Origin: JABDOU01 sp041609995
GTDB taxonomy: Bacteria; Actinomycetota; Acidimicrobiia; Spongiisociales; SHLN01
Direction: 5' to 3'
DNA: 64,000 nt
NCBI GenBank assembly: GCA_041609995.1
Contig: JBFIPU010000001.1
Span: 49,877-113,876 of the forward strand
The notes beneath the pieces are model-generated. The model was not told where the DNA came from and made no database searches. It saw only the letters and a program-made list of their open reading frames with translations. The position numbers were made by a program, and so were the translations under genes. This document shows, piece after piece, positions 27,192-35,637 of this stretch. Each line of letters opens with the position of its first letter. Position 1 is the first letter of the stretch.

Positions 27192-27592
27192 GCGACCAAG
27201 CCGTCCGGAAAGAGGGTGGCTGCCTCTGCGGTGGGGTTCGGTACGTCGTGCACGGCCCGTTGCGCCCGATCACCACCTGTCACTGCACGATGTGCCGGAG
27301 ACAAACGGGGCTCTATTACGCCGCCACCGAGTGCCGCCGGGACGACCTGGAGTTGGTGACCGATGAAACGCTCAGCTGGTACGCCTCCTCGTCTTTCGCC
27401 CGGCGTGGTTTTTGTGGTCGATGTGGCTCGGCCCTGTTCTGGCAACTGCAGGGCGCAGACGACATCTCGATCTTGGCGGGCAGCCTCGACGGCGAGACCG
27501 GGCTGTCCATCGACCGCCAGATCTTCACGAACTACAAGGGGGATTTCTACGACTTGATCGAAGGTGTCCCGGTGTTCGGCGAGTCGGATTAA
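27188..27592 (+). CDS. GFA/CENP-V family zinc protein
   Basis: A 134-residue protein with the zinc-binding pattern of the glutathione-dependent formaldehyde-activating (GFA) fold: C12/C14 in GGCLCGGVRY, C31/C33/C36 in CHCTMCRR, and C76/C79 in GFCGRCGSALFW. The fold binds structural and catalytic zinc; a formaldehyde-glutathione role is proven only for a few members. The location behind the glycine cleavage genes, where formaldehyde can arise from demethylation, is suggestive but not proof. The start overlaps the GerW-like stop. Confidence 0.85.
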   Translation: MSDQAVRKEGGCLCGGVRYVVHGPLRPITTCHCTMCRRQTGLYYAATECRRDDLELVTDETLSWYASSSFARRGFCGRCGSALFWQLQGADDISILAGSLDGETGLSIDRQIFTNYKGDFYDLIEGVPVFGESD

Positions 27593-27628
27593 CAGCTGCC
27601 TCTCCAAAAAATCCGTGCTATCGTGTTA

Positions 27629-27648
27629 TATCGCGATATATCGCGATA
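27629..27648. promoter_or_regulatory. Two abutting TATCGCGATA palindromes, candidate PadR operator
   Basis: Perfect 10-base palindromes occupy 27629-27638 and 27639-27648, so the sequence is palindromic at two centres. They lie 163 bases upstream of the PadR gene, in a stretch more AT-rich than its surroundings. PadR proteins commonly repress their own promoters through such short dyads. Binding here is inference. Confidence 0.55.
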
Positions 27649-27810
27649 GCTCGCTAAGCGATTGCGAGCCGACCAAGGCACGGCCACACAGCAGATGCGA
27701 GGTGGAGACACCGTGAGGGCCGCGGGGCACGTCGCGAACGACCTTGCGAACACGCGTGCCACCGAAGAAGACGTGCCAACGAAATAACGTGCCAGACAAC
27801 AGGAGGACAC

Positions 27811-28410
27811 ATGCCATCGCACGCACACGACCCGGAATGGGACATCCCGCCGTTCCTTCGCGAAGCGTTGCAGGGCCTGGGGCGGATCAACATGGGACCC
27901 CGGGGCCGCTGGGCCCGGGGATTTGGAATGCAAGGCGGCTGGGGGCAAGGCCCGTGGGGATCGGGCCCCAAAGTGGGACGGGGCGACGTCCGGCTCGCCA
28001 TCCTCCACCTCCTGGCGGAGGAGCCGATGCACGGCTATCAGATCATGCAGGAGCTATCCGACCGCAGCGGGGGGATGTGGCAACCGAGCCCGGGGTCGGT
28101 GTACCCCACCCTCCAGCAATTGGAAGACGAAGGCTTGATCGCAACCGCCGAGTCTTCCGGCAAGCGTGTGTTCGAGCTGACCGAGGATGGCCACGAATAC
28201 CTGGCCGGCCTCCGTCAACCTGCCCCCTGGGAGCGGTTCTCGGGCGGCGGCCACGAGGACCTCATCGGCCTGCGTGACGCCGCTTTCCAGCTGGGGGCTG
28301 CGTTGATCCAGGTCGCCACATCCGGCGACCCGCACCAGGTGGCTGCGGCCACCGATGTCATCGCCGACGCCAAAGACCGGGTCTACGACCTGCTCAAGCA
28401 GACCGACTGA
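27811..28410 (+). CDS. PadR family transcriptional regulator
   Basis: A 199-residue repressor. After a Gly/Trp-rich, disordered leader of about 50 residues, it has the PadR winged helix: GDVRLAILHLLAEEPMHGYQIMQELSDRSGG, PSPGSVYPTLQQLEDEGLI and GKRVFELTEDGHEYL. A C-terminal helical region follows. The ATG is preceded by CAGGAGGACAC. Two palindromes upstream are its likely operator. No obvious target transporter is adjacent; the convergent neighbour is a membrane protein. Confidence 0.88.
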   Translation: MPSHAHDPEWDIPPFLREALQGLGRINMGPRGRWARGFGMQGGWGQGPWGSGPKVGRGDVRLAILHLLAEEPMHGYQIMQELSDRSGGMWQPSPGSVYPTLQQLEDEGLIATAESSGKRVFELTEDGHEYLAGLRQPAPWERFSGGGHEDLIGLRDAAFQLGAALIQVATSGDPHQVAAATDVIADAKDRVYDLLKQTD

Positions 28411-28945
28411 CTGCCAGTCCCGCCGCGAGCCGGTGGGCGCTGTGCACCGGGAGCGCAAGCTCGATGGTGCCCCGGTCCGGCGTGCTGAGCCGGAGCAGCT
28501 CGCCGTCGAGGAACCAACCAGGCTCGATCGACAGGCCGGTCGGCAAATGGAAAGTGCGGCTTTGCCTCCGCGATCCAATGGCCCCGACAAGGCTCACCGC
28601 CCCGTTCCGGTGAACCACTACCGCGGGGTGCAACAACCAAATCCCCGCCTGGCGCCGAACGAGCAGCCATCGCCCGAGCGCGGGGATTCCCGTCGGCACC
28701 ACGACGACAACGAACAGCATGAACAGCAACGTCGTCCCGTAGGCGGTGGCGACACCGCCGAGCCAGGCGAGCACTGCGATCAAGGTATAGGTGACCAGCA
28801 GCGTGAACGCCACCTTGTAGTGACGGTAACCCCCGCGGGCGGTCGCCGGCGACCAGTCGAGGACATCGGGCAGGGTTGCTTCGAGGCGGGTGCGGGCCTG
28901 GCGGGGGGTGACGCCTGAAATGAGAAACGAGGTCAACCAATCCAT
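28394..28945 (-). CDS. Membrane protein of unknown function
   Basis: A 183-residue protein with two hydrophobic segments in the middle (VAFTLLVTYTLIAVLAWLGG and YGTTLLFMLFVVVVVPTGIP), followed by a beta-rich soluble region with many Arg and Leu residues. I do not recognise a family. Its 3' end overlaps the PadR gene end by 17 bases in convergent orientation. Third-position GC is typical of the neighbours, so it is likely real. Confidence 0.65.
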   Translation of the reverse strand: MDWLTSFLISGVTPRQARTRLEATLPDVLDWSPATARGGYRHYKVAFTLLVTYTLIAVLAWLGGVATAYGTTLLFMLFVVVVVPTGIPALGRWLLVRRQAGIWLLHPAVVVHRNGAVSLVGAIGSRRQSRTFHLPTGLSIEPGWFLDGELLRLSTPDRGTIELALPVHSAHRLAAGLAVSRSA

Positions 28946-28985
28946 CCCGCCTTATCGGCGTGCAGCCGAAAACCCGGAGTGAAAG

Positions 28986-29624
28986 TCAGGAACCGGCAAC
29001 GTCTCGAATCATGCGGATCACGGTGCCCACCCCGGCCTCGCTGTAGCCCTCGGGGAGGATCAAATCCGCGTACCGTTTGGACGGTTCGACGAACTGGAGA
29101 TGCATCGGGCGCACCGTCGTCTCCCACTGCTCGAGCACGGTCTCCACGGTTCGGCCCCGCTCGGCGACGTCGCGCCGCAGGCGCCGCATCAGCCGTACAT
29201 CGGATTCGGTGTCCACGAAGATCTTCAAATCCATCTGTTGGCGCACCAGCGGGTCCGAGAGAACGAGAATGCCTTCCAACACCACGACCGGTTGCGGTTC
29301 GAGCAGGGTCACGCGGTCCGTACGGGTGTGGTTCGAGAAGTCGTAGACGGGCACGTCGATCGCCCGCCCCGAGCGCAGTTCCCCCAGGTGCTCGACGAGC
29401 AACTCGGTCTCCAGCGAATCCGGATGATCGAAATTGACCAGCAACCGCTCCTCAAACGAAATCGACGAAAGGTCGCGATAGTACGAGTCGTGTGCCAGCC
29501 AGCCGACCTGGTCTTCATGCAGAGCTTCGATGATGGCCCGGGCCACGGTGGTCTTGCCGGAGCCCGACCCACCCGCCACACCGACGATCGTGGTGCGACC
29601 GGACGGGGGCCAGGCCGGCGTCAC
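28986..29624 (-). CDS. udk: Uridine kinase
   Basis: A 212-residue nucleoside kinase that phosphorylates uridine or cytidine in pyrimidine salvage. The P-loop is GGSGSGKT (residues 18-25). Further family motifs are LAHDSYYRDLSSISFEER, NFDHPDSLETELL and VVVLEGILVL. Length is normal. The start (GTG) overlaps the metX stop by four bases, so it is translated behind metX although the pathways are unrelated. Confidence 0.92.
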   Translation of the reverse strand: MTPAWPPSGRTTIVGVAGGSGSGKTTVARAIIEALHEDQVGWLAHDSYYRDLSSISFEERLLVNFDHPDSLETELLVEHLGELRSGRAIDVPVYDFSNHTRTDRVTLLEPQPVVVLEGILVLSDPLVRQQMDLKIFVDTESDVRLMRRLRRDVAERGRTVETVLEQWETTVRPMHLQFVEPSKRYADLILPEGYSEAGVGTVIRMIRDVAGS

Positions 29625-30757
29625 GGGCGGCTCAGGAACTCGCGCAGATAGGGGGTGTACAGGGGGGCGTCCAGCAGGAACGAATCATGACCTTTGTCCG
29701 AGGACACATGCACATGTTCGGCGCTCACGCCCGCTTCGGCCAGCACGCCGACCATCTTGTCCTGCTCCTCGGGATAGAAGCACACGTCGCTGTCAACCGT
29801 GAAAACCAGAAAGCGCTGATCTTTGCAGCTACGAAGCAGTTCGATCTCGTCGACGGCGTCGACCGGCAGCACCAGGTCGAAGGTTTCCCAGGCGTCGATG
29901 ATCCGCAAGAACGTGTTGGCGTCGAACCGTTTGACGAATTTGCGGCCCTGGTGCCACATGTAGGACTCGACCGGGTACTCGATATGGACGTGTTCGGGCA
30001 GGTCGATGGTTGGGAGCACCTCGTGCCGGGCCCGGTACTCCATGCCCTTGAGGGAAACGAACGTCTTGTGTTGGATCATCCGCGCCAGGGCAAGCCCCTT
30101 GTCGGGGGTCTGCCCGTCGTAGTAGTCACCCCCGTTGAAGTTCTCGTCGTTGACGATGGCGGTGATCTGCTCGAAGTTGTGGAGGTGCTGCAGGGAGGTC
30201 ACCTCGATGCCGGAGGCGATGGGAATGACCCGATCGACCCGGTCGGGGTAGCGGGTGGCCAGGCTGAGACACATGTACCCCCCCACCGACCCGCCTGTGA
30301 CCGCGTGGAGCTTCTCGATGCCGAGGTGATCCAGCACTCTCATCTGCACGTCGACCATGTCGCAAAACGTCACGCGCGGAAACGAGCTCCCGTAGGGCTT
30401 GCCCGTCTCGGGGTTGATCGACGACGGCCCGGTGGTGCCGTAACAACCACCGAGCACGTTGATGCAGATCACGGCGAATTGGCTGGTGTCAAAAGCGCGG
30501 CCGGGCCCGATGAAGCTGTCCCACCACCCCTTTTGGCACTCTTCATTCCACAAATAGGAGCCTTCGACCGATTGGGTGAAGCCGGCGGCGTGGTGGCTGC
30601 CGGTGAGTGCGTGGAACACGAGGATTGCGTTGGACCGGTCCTCATTGAGCTCGCCATACATCTCGTAGGCGTTGGTGATGGAGGGCAGCGTGGCACCACT
30701 GCGTAGCGTGAACGGCTCCTCGATGGTGTGGTACTGCGTCTCCGTTGGCATCAGCAT
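29621..30757 (-). CDS. metX: Homoserine O-acetyltransferase
   Basis: A 378-residue alpha/beta-hydrolase-fold acyltransferase for the first committed step of methionine synthesis. Nucleophile S157 lies in TGGSVGGYM (most relatives have GGSMGG). LTGSHHAAG forms the oxyanion region, and D and H of the triad are in FTVDSDVCFYPEEQ and DKGHDSF. Acetyl versus succinyl donor cannot be settled by sequence reading alone. It shares the strand with metY, which lies one gene upstream, so the two supply consecutive steps of the acetylhomoserine route. Confidence 0.9.
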   Translation of the reverse strand: MLMPTETQYHTIEEPFTLRSGATLPSITNAYEMYGELNEDRSNAILVFHALTGSHHAAGFTQSVEGSYLWNEECQKGWWDSFIGPGRAFDTSQFAVICINVLGGCYGTTGPSSINPETGKPYGSSFPRVTFCDMVDVQMRVLDHLGIEKLHAVTGGSVGGYMCLSLATRYPDRVDRVIPIASGIEVTSLQHLHNFEQITAIVNDENFNGGDYYDGQTPDKGLALARMIQHKTFVSLKGMEYRARHEVLPTIDLPEHVHIEYPVESYMWHQGRKFVKRFDANTFLRIIDAWETFDLVLPVDAVDEIELLRSCKDQRFLVFTVDSDVCFYPEEQDKMVGVLAEAGVSAEHVHVSSDKGHDSFLLDAPLYTPYLREFLSRP

Positions 30758-30804
30758 GGGTCAAAAAGCTAACCCGAAACCCTTGAAAGGCAACCTCTCG
30801 TTGC

Positions 30805-31593
30805 TCACGCCTCCAGGAAGCGCCGCATGGCGGCCAGGGTCTCATTGGGAGCTTCGAGCATCATCATGTGCCCGGCGCCGTCGATGACCTCGAAGCGGGC
30901 GCCGTCGATGCCGTCGGCGAGGGCCCGCGCGGCGGCGGGTGGTGTCATCCGATCCTTGGACCCCGCCAGCACCAGGCAGGGCACCGCCACCTGGATCGCC
31001 GCCGCCTCGCCCCCTTCGTAGCTGTTGCACGCCGCCAGGTCCTGGGCCAGCACCCCGGGCGGCGAGCGCTCCAGCAGGCGCAGTCCGCCGCCGGTCATCC
31101 ACACCCCTGCCCCGGGGTGACCGCCGAGGTGGGCCGGCTTGCCGAAGCCCCAGGCAGTGACCAGATCGAATGCTTTGGACGGGTCCGACTCGGCCGCGGC
31201 CAACAGCTCCGGGTGCACCGGCATCTTGGCGTTGGCGCCGGTGAGGATCAGCCGGTCAACGACGTCTGAGTCGCCGAGCTCGAGGGCGATCAACGAGCCC
31301 ATGCTGTGTCCGATCACCGCCGCCGATTGCAGGCCAGACACCCTGATCGCATCCTCGACGATGGCTGCGTAGGCCTCGACCGATGGGGCGGCCGGCCCCG
31401 GCGACCGCCCATGGCCGGGCAGATCGAGTACGAGCACGGCAAAACCATGGTGGCTGAAATACCGCGCCTGCATCTGCCACACGGTTCGATCGAATCCGGC
31501 TCCGTGCAGGAACACGACCCCCGGTAGGGAGGGCTCGAACGGTCGGCCGGCGGTCGATGCGTCGATCAGACGGCCATCGACCTCGATTTGCAT
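30805..31593 (-). CDS. Alpha/beta hydrolase
   Basis: A 262-residue single-domain alpha/beta hydrolase. The nucleophile is S97 in IGHSMGSLIALEL, an oxyanion HGAGFDRTVWQ motif lies near residue 30, and the terminal histidine is in VIDGAGHMMMLEAPNE. The ATG overlaps the metY stop by one base (TGATG). The substrate is unknown. The location between metY and metX suggests co-transcription with methionine genes, but many such hydrolases are general esterases. Confidence 0.85.
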   Translation of the reverse strand: MQIEVDGRLIDASTAGRPFEPSLPGVVFLHGAGFDRTVWQMQARYFSHHGFAVLVLDLPGHGRSPGPAAPSVEAYAAIVEDAIRVSGLQSAAVIGHSMGSLIALELGDSDVVDRLILTGANAKMPVHPELLAAAESDPSKAFDLVTAWGFGKPAHLGGHPGAGVWMTGGGLRLLERSPPGVLAQDLAACNSYEGGEAAAIQVAVPCLVLAGSKDRMTPPAAARALADGIDGARFEVIDGAGHMMMLEAPNETLAAMRRFLEA

Positions 31594-32888
31594 CAGCGCT
31601 GGGACGCCCGCAACCCCCGCCGGAGGTCGTCGATCAGATCGGTCGGGTCCTCGAGACCGACCGACATTCGGATCAACTCTTCGCCGATGCCGGCTCGTTT
31701 GAGCGCCTCGGCGTCCATCGTCTGGTGGGTGGTGGAGCCCGGGTGGATGATCAGTGACTTGGCGTCGCCGACGTTTGCGAGGTGGCTGAACAGCTGCAGG
31801 GACTCGATGAACTTGCGCCCGGCGTCCCGGCCTCCCTTGATGCCGAATGAGAAGATCGCCCCGCAACCGCGAGGAAACATCTTCTTCGCCCGCTCGTGAT
31901 CGGGGTGGCTGTCGAGTTCCGGATAGCTCACCCATTCGACCTCGGGGGCCTCAACCAGGAACTGGACGATGGCCCGGGTGTTGGCCACGTGCCGCTCCAT
32001 CCGGAGAGGGAGTGTCTCGAGCCCTTGCAGCATGTAGAAGGCGTTGGCCGGGCTGATCGCCGGACCGAAGTCACGTAGACCTTCGACCCGGGCGCGGGTG
32101 ATGAAGGCGGCCGGCCCGAACTCCTCGGCGAACCGGAGGCCGTGGTAGCTGTCATAGGGCTCGGTCAGTGTCGGGAATCTGCCGGAAGCCTCCCAATCGA
32201 ACGTCCCTCCATCTACCAGGATGCCGCCGAGCGCCACCCCATGGCCGCCGATGAACTTGGTGGCGGAGTGATAGACCAGGTCGGCGCCCCAATCGAAGGG
32301 CTTGAACAGATATGGGGTGGCGAATGTGCTGTCGATCAGCAGCGGGATTCCGTGGTCATGAGCCATGGCGGCCACCGCCGGCATGTCCATGATGTCGAGG
32401 CCCGGGTTGCCGAGCGACTCACCGAACACGAGCTGCGTTTTGTCGGTGATGGCGTCAGCAAATGCCTGCGGGTCGTTCGCCTTGACAAACGTCGTTGTGA
32501 TGTTGGCAAAGCGGGGCAGCGTGTGAGCCAGGAGATTGTGGCTTCCGCCATAGAGGGCGGCTGAGGCGACGATGTGCTGGCCGGAACTCACGAGGGTTGC
32601 GATGGCGATGTGGAGAGCCGCCATGCCCGATGCGGTCGCCACCGCCCCCACGCCGCCCTCCAGAGCGGCTACCCGCTCCTCGAAGACCGAAGTGGTCGGA
32701 TTCGACAGACGGGTGTAGATGTGCCCGGCCCGTTCGAGGTTGAACAACCCGGCTGCGTGATCGGTGTCCTCGAACATGAACGACGTCGACTGGTAGATGG
32801 GCACCGCCCGTGCTCCGGTGGCCGGGTCGGGCTGCTGCCCGGCGTGCAACGCCAATGTGTCGAACTCATAGAAGTCTGGCTCAACCAT
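31593..32888 (-). CDS. metY: O-acetylhomoserine (O-acetylserine) sulfhydrylase
   Basis: A 431-residue PLP enzyme of the Cys/Met metabolism family. The PLP lysine is K211 in YHSATKFIGGHG, and the N-terminal TLALHAGQQPDPATGARAVP is diagnostic. It makes homocysteine from O-acetylhomoserine and sulfide. With metX it gives direct sulfhydrylation. No SAM riboswitch is visible in the short leader; a small hairpin (32903-32918) lies between it and the YceI gene. Confidence 0.92.
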   Translation of the reverse strand: MVEPDFYEFDTLALHAGQQPDPATGARAVPIYQSTSFMFEDTDHAAGLFNLERAGHIYTRLSNPTTSVFEERVAALEGGVGAVATASGMAALHIAIATLVSSGQHIVASAALYGGSHNLLAHTLPRFANITTTFVKANDPQAFADAITDKTQLVFGESLGNPGLDIMDMPAVAAMAHDHGIPLLIDSTFATPYLFKPFDWGADLVYHSATKFIGGHGVALGGILVDGGTFDWEASGRFPTLTEPYDSYHGLRFAEEFGPAAFITRARVEGLRDFGPAISPANAFYMLQGLETLPLRMERHVANTRAIVQFLVEAPEVEWVSYPELDSHPDHERAKKMFPRGCGAIFSFGIKGGRDAGRKFIESLQLFSHLANVGDAKSLIIHPGSTTHQTMDAEALKRAGIGEELIRMSVGLEDPTDLIDDLRRGLRASQR

Positions 32889-32936
32889 GCAGCGAGGTTA
32901 CTTGGCGGCGAGCCGCCACCGCAGCTGACCGGCCTG

Positions 32937-33698
32937 CTACTGAGCGATTGCCACGAACTCGAGCTCCAGAGTGATGGCCTCGCTGATATTGGCCACCTGG
33001 GCGGGTGCGTCGATCGTGATCCCGAACTGTTCCTGCGTGACGCCGGCCGAGGCAAACCCATTCAACGTGTTGGCATCAGACAACGAGGCCTCGACATCGA
33101 ACAACACCGGCGAGGTGACGTCCCTCACCGTCAGGTCTCCGGCAATCGTGAAAACGAACATTTCTCCGATCTCGACCGAAGCCGGGAGGCCACCGATTTC
33201 GGTGGGCACAAACATGGAGAACTCGAACTCGTCCTGGGCCGAATCGAGGATGTTGCCGCGAATGGCCCGGTCTCGGAAACTGTTGCCCGTCTCGATCGTC
33301 CGCACGTTGATCACGACGGTGCCGACGGCGGCGGAGGTCAGGTCGGCCGGATCGGCCGAGATCTCACCCGCCACCTCGGTCGTGTGGCCGATGACGTCGA
33401 TTCGGTTCCCATTCAGATCTTCCTGCAATACGAAACGAGCCTCAGACTCGCCGGGAACGATGGCGAAAATCCGCGGGCCCTCACTCACGGTCGGATCTTC
33501 CTGCGTCGCCGCTTCCTCGGAAGGCTCCGTTGCTTCGGAAGCCGCCGACTCCTGGGCGACCGGGGCTTCGGTGGTGACAGGGGGGGCGGTCACCGGGGCC
33601 GAGGCCTCGCCCGAACCAGATCGAATGAAGAACCAGCCGACCCCGATTGCAGCCACGACCACTATCGCCAAGACCCCCCATTTGATCAGGTCTCGCAT
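32937..33698 (-). CDS. Membrane-anchored YceI family protein
   Basis: A 253-residue protein. Residues about 7-25 form an uncleaved signal anchor (WGVLAIVVVAAIGVGWFFI). A Pro/Ala/Glu-rich spacer follows, then a YceI domain (about residues 75-253) with GEARFVLQEDL-like and DLTVRDVTSPVLFDVEASL segments. YceI domains are lipocalin-like pockets that bind isoprenoids or other hydrophobic molecules. It probably sits outside the membrane. Upstream of metY on the same strand, 48 bases apart. Confidence 0.85.
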   Translation of the reverse strand: MRDLIKWGVLAIVVVAAIGVGWFFIRSGSGEASAPVTAPPVTTEAPVAQESAASEATEPSEEAATQEDPTVSEGPRIFAIVPGESEARFVLQEDLNGNRIDVIGHTTEVAGEISADPADLTSAAVGTVVINVRTIETGNSFRDRAIRGNILDSAQDEFEFSMFVPTEIGGLPASVEIGEMFVFTIAGDLTVRDVTSPVLFDVEASLSDANTLNGFASAGVTQEQFGITIDAPAQVANISEAITLELEFVAIAQ

Positions 33699-33720
33699 CG
33701 CATGCTCCTCAGGTATTGGC

Positions 33721-34773
33721 TCACCGGGTTGCTCCCCGATGAATCGGAGGCCGTAGTCCCTCGCTCACGGTCAGGTAGCCGCCGTCGGCGGTCAGCGCCA
33801 ACGCTTCGCCCTGTTGTTCCCGGGGAGAAGGCAGGCTACAGGGCATTTGTCCGAGAACCTGATCAACCGACCAACCCTCTGGCCACGGATACGCCAATAC
33901 CTGTAGGTATGTGCGCAACAACAGCCGGTCGTGACCGGCGTCGCCAGCCGTCAAGAACTCGACCGGGGACAACTCGATATCTGCCAGGTGAGTGAGCTCC
34001 AGCTCGGATCCACCACCGAAGGCGTCCGCTACCGGGAGTCCGTAGAAGCCCGCCGAGCCGCCGCCCTTTTCCTTCGTGCCGATCACCAACCAGTCGTCCG
34101 GACCGACGAAGAGGGCCTCGGCGTTGTGGGGGCCATCCGGGTAGGTGAGGCGGATCGTCTCCAGCTCCAGCGGGCCACTCTCCGCCGGTGTGGGCTCCGG
34201 AAAGCGATGGACCTCGATGAAGTCGCGCTCGGACTTGTTGTCGCCGATATCGCCCACGTAGACGTAGCCATCGGCGACAGCCATGTCTTCCCAGTCGCGG
34301 GCCGCTACCCCGAGTTCGTGGATTACGACAGTTTCGCCGCGTTCGTCCACCCCGAAGACCCGCGCCTCGTCGCCGGAATCGTTGTGCATCCACACGACGC
34401 CGGGACGGCCGGTGCTGGCCGCGATCCCGGACACCTCGATGAGTCGCTCATCGGCGACCGAAGCGGTAGAGGCGAGATGGAATACCGCAGCACAGACGTC
34501 GGCAGGCCCGGGGGCAAACTCCGGCCCGGTGGTGGTCGGGGCGGCCGCGGGAGACGAGGTAGTGGCTGATGTGGTGGATGGCGTCGTGGTGGCAACGGTT
34601 GCAGCCGCGGAAGCAACGTCGGAAGGGGTCGGCGTCACGGTCATCGGATCGAGTGAACGATCACCACAACCAGTGGCCAACATCCCGCACAGGGCGACAA
34701 TACCCAGCGTCTTTGCTCTGGAATTCAACTTCGACTCACCAACCCGGTCTCGACCGCGGCCCGCCGACCGCAC
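33721..34773 (-). CDS. Secreted lipoprotein with beta-propeller-like domain
   Basis: A 350-residue protein with a signal peptide ending in the lipobox LATGC (C36), a Thr/Ser/Ala-rich spacer to about residue 85, and a domain with recurring short motifs (GVVWMHNDSGDEARVFGVDE; DWEDMAVADGYVYVGDIGDN; FIEVHRFPEP) that look like propeller blades, resembling the phytase-like esterase proteins. GTG at 34773 follows GGAG; a TTG 45 bases downstream would give a shorter leader. Ligand and activity unknown. It ends 22 bases before the YceI gene and may be co-transcribed. Confidence 0.75.
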   Translation of the reverse strand: MRSAGRGRDRVGESKLNSRAKTLGIVALCGMLATGCGDRSLDPMTVTPTPSDVASAAATVATTTPSTTSATTSSPAAAPTTTGPEFAPGPADVCAAVFHLASTASVADERLIEVSGIAASTGRPGVVWMHNDSGDEARVFGVDERGETVVIHELGVAARDWEDMAVADGYVYVGDIGDNKSERDFIEVHRFPEPTPAESGPLELETIRLTYPDGPHNAEALFVGPDDWLVIGTKEKGGGSAGFYGLPVADAFGGGSELELTHLADIELSPVEFLTAGDAGHDRLLLRTYLQVLAYPWPEGWSVDQVLGQMPCSLPSPREQQGEALALTADGGYLTVSEGLRPPIHRGATR

Positions 34774-34828
34774 GTGCCGCTCCGTTGGGTGTATATTTGC
34801 TCGGTCTGGCGGTTAACGAGGAGAAAGC

Positions 34829-35401
34829 ATGTCTGACATCGATCCCGAGGACTCTATCAACAGCTCGGACCCGTCGCCCCACGACGCCGGTTCGGATGCC
34901 GCCGAAAAAGCCCGGGAAATCCTCGATCGCATCAAGGAGTCGGCACCCGGTGAGGAATCGACGGCCCCGGAACTCGACGTACCGGCCACCGCACCCGACT
35001 CATGGGACGCCCCCGCCGATGACACACCGCCCGACGACAAGGGCACCGAAAGCATCGGCAGCATGGAAGGGGCTGGGATCGCCGGTTCCACCGACGCGGC
35101 TGAGGGTATGGCCGACCGGCCCAGAGACGCACTGGATGACCTTCTCGACGAAGAAGACGAGGCGACCCTCGACGACCTCGCCGTCGAGGAGATGCCTCCG
35201 ATCGAACCGGAGCCCCCGGTGGAACACTTGGTGGGAACAACGGGTGGCGAAACGGTCGGCAACACGAGCTGGATTGGCTGGATGCTGGGAGCAGTGGGAC
35301 TCGTCCTTCTGCTTGCGTTGCTCGTGAGCCAGTGTGCGGCTGCGACCACCGAGATGATCGAAGAGGGCGCTGCCGCTCACGTGGTCGCCTCGCTGATCTG
35401 A
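34829..35401 (+). CDS. Acidic single-pass membrane protein of unknown function
   Basis: A 190-residue protein, very rich in Asp, Glu, Ser and Pro (for example LDDLLDEEDEATLDDLAVEE), with one membrane helix near residues 150-167 (WMLGAVGLVLLLALLVSQ). The acidic part is probably disordered and lies in the cytoplasm or outside depending on topology. AACGAGGAGAAAGC precedes the ATG. It is divergent from the lipoprotein gene and ends before a strong shared terminator. No family recognised. Confidence 0.7.
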   Translation: MSDIDPEDSINSSDPSPHDAGSDAAEKAREILDRIKESAPGEESTAPELDVPATAPDSWDAPADDTPPDDKGTESIGSMEGAGIAGSTDAAEGMADRPRDALDDLLDEEDEATLDDLAVEEMPPIEPEPPVEHLVGTTGGETVGNTSWIGWMLGAVGLVLLLALLVSQCAAATTEMIEEGAAAHVVASLI

Positions 35402-35574
35402 GGCCTCCCGGCACGTTGCGCCAAGGAAGCCAAGGAAAAGGTCAACAAGGGCTTCAGTAATTCGCCATCCTGCCGAAATGGGGGGAAGGAAGGGCCCTTT
35501 GGGCAGGTATCGCCCGCCGAGGGAGTCCAACCTGTAAGAACACCCCGCCCGCTAGGTGAGGTAGTTCTGTACAA

Positions 35575-35610
35575 GAAAGAAGCCCGGGACGCATGGCCCG
35601 GGCTTCTTTC
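35575..35610. terminator. Bidirectional terminator between convergent genes
   Basis: A perfect 14-bp stem (35575-35588 with 35597-35610) with an 8-base loop lies between two convergent genes. Both arms end in A/T-rich tracts (GAAAGAAG, CTTCTTTC), so it can act in both directions. Confidence 0.75.
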
Positions 35611-35637
35611 GTGAGTTTTGAGTCGCTGTGCGGGTGC

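Noticed and set aside
32889..32936. SAM riboswitch ahead of metY
   Set aside because: The gap is only 48 bases and holds a small hairpin without the SAM-aptamer core; the metX leader is also too short.
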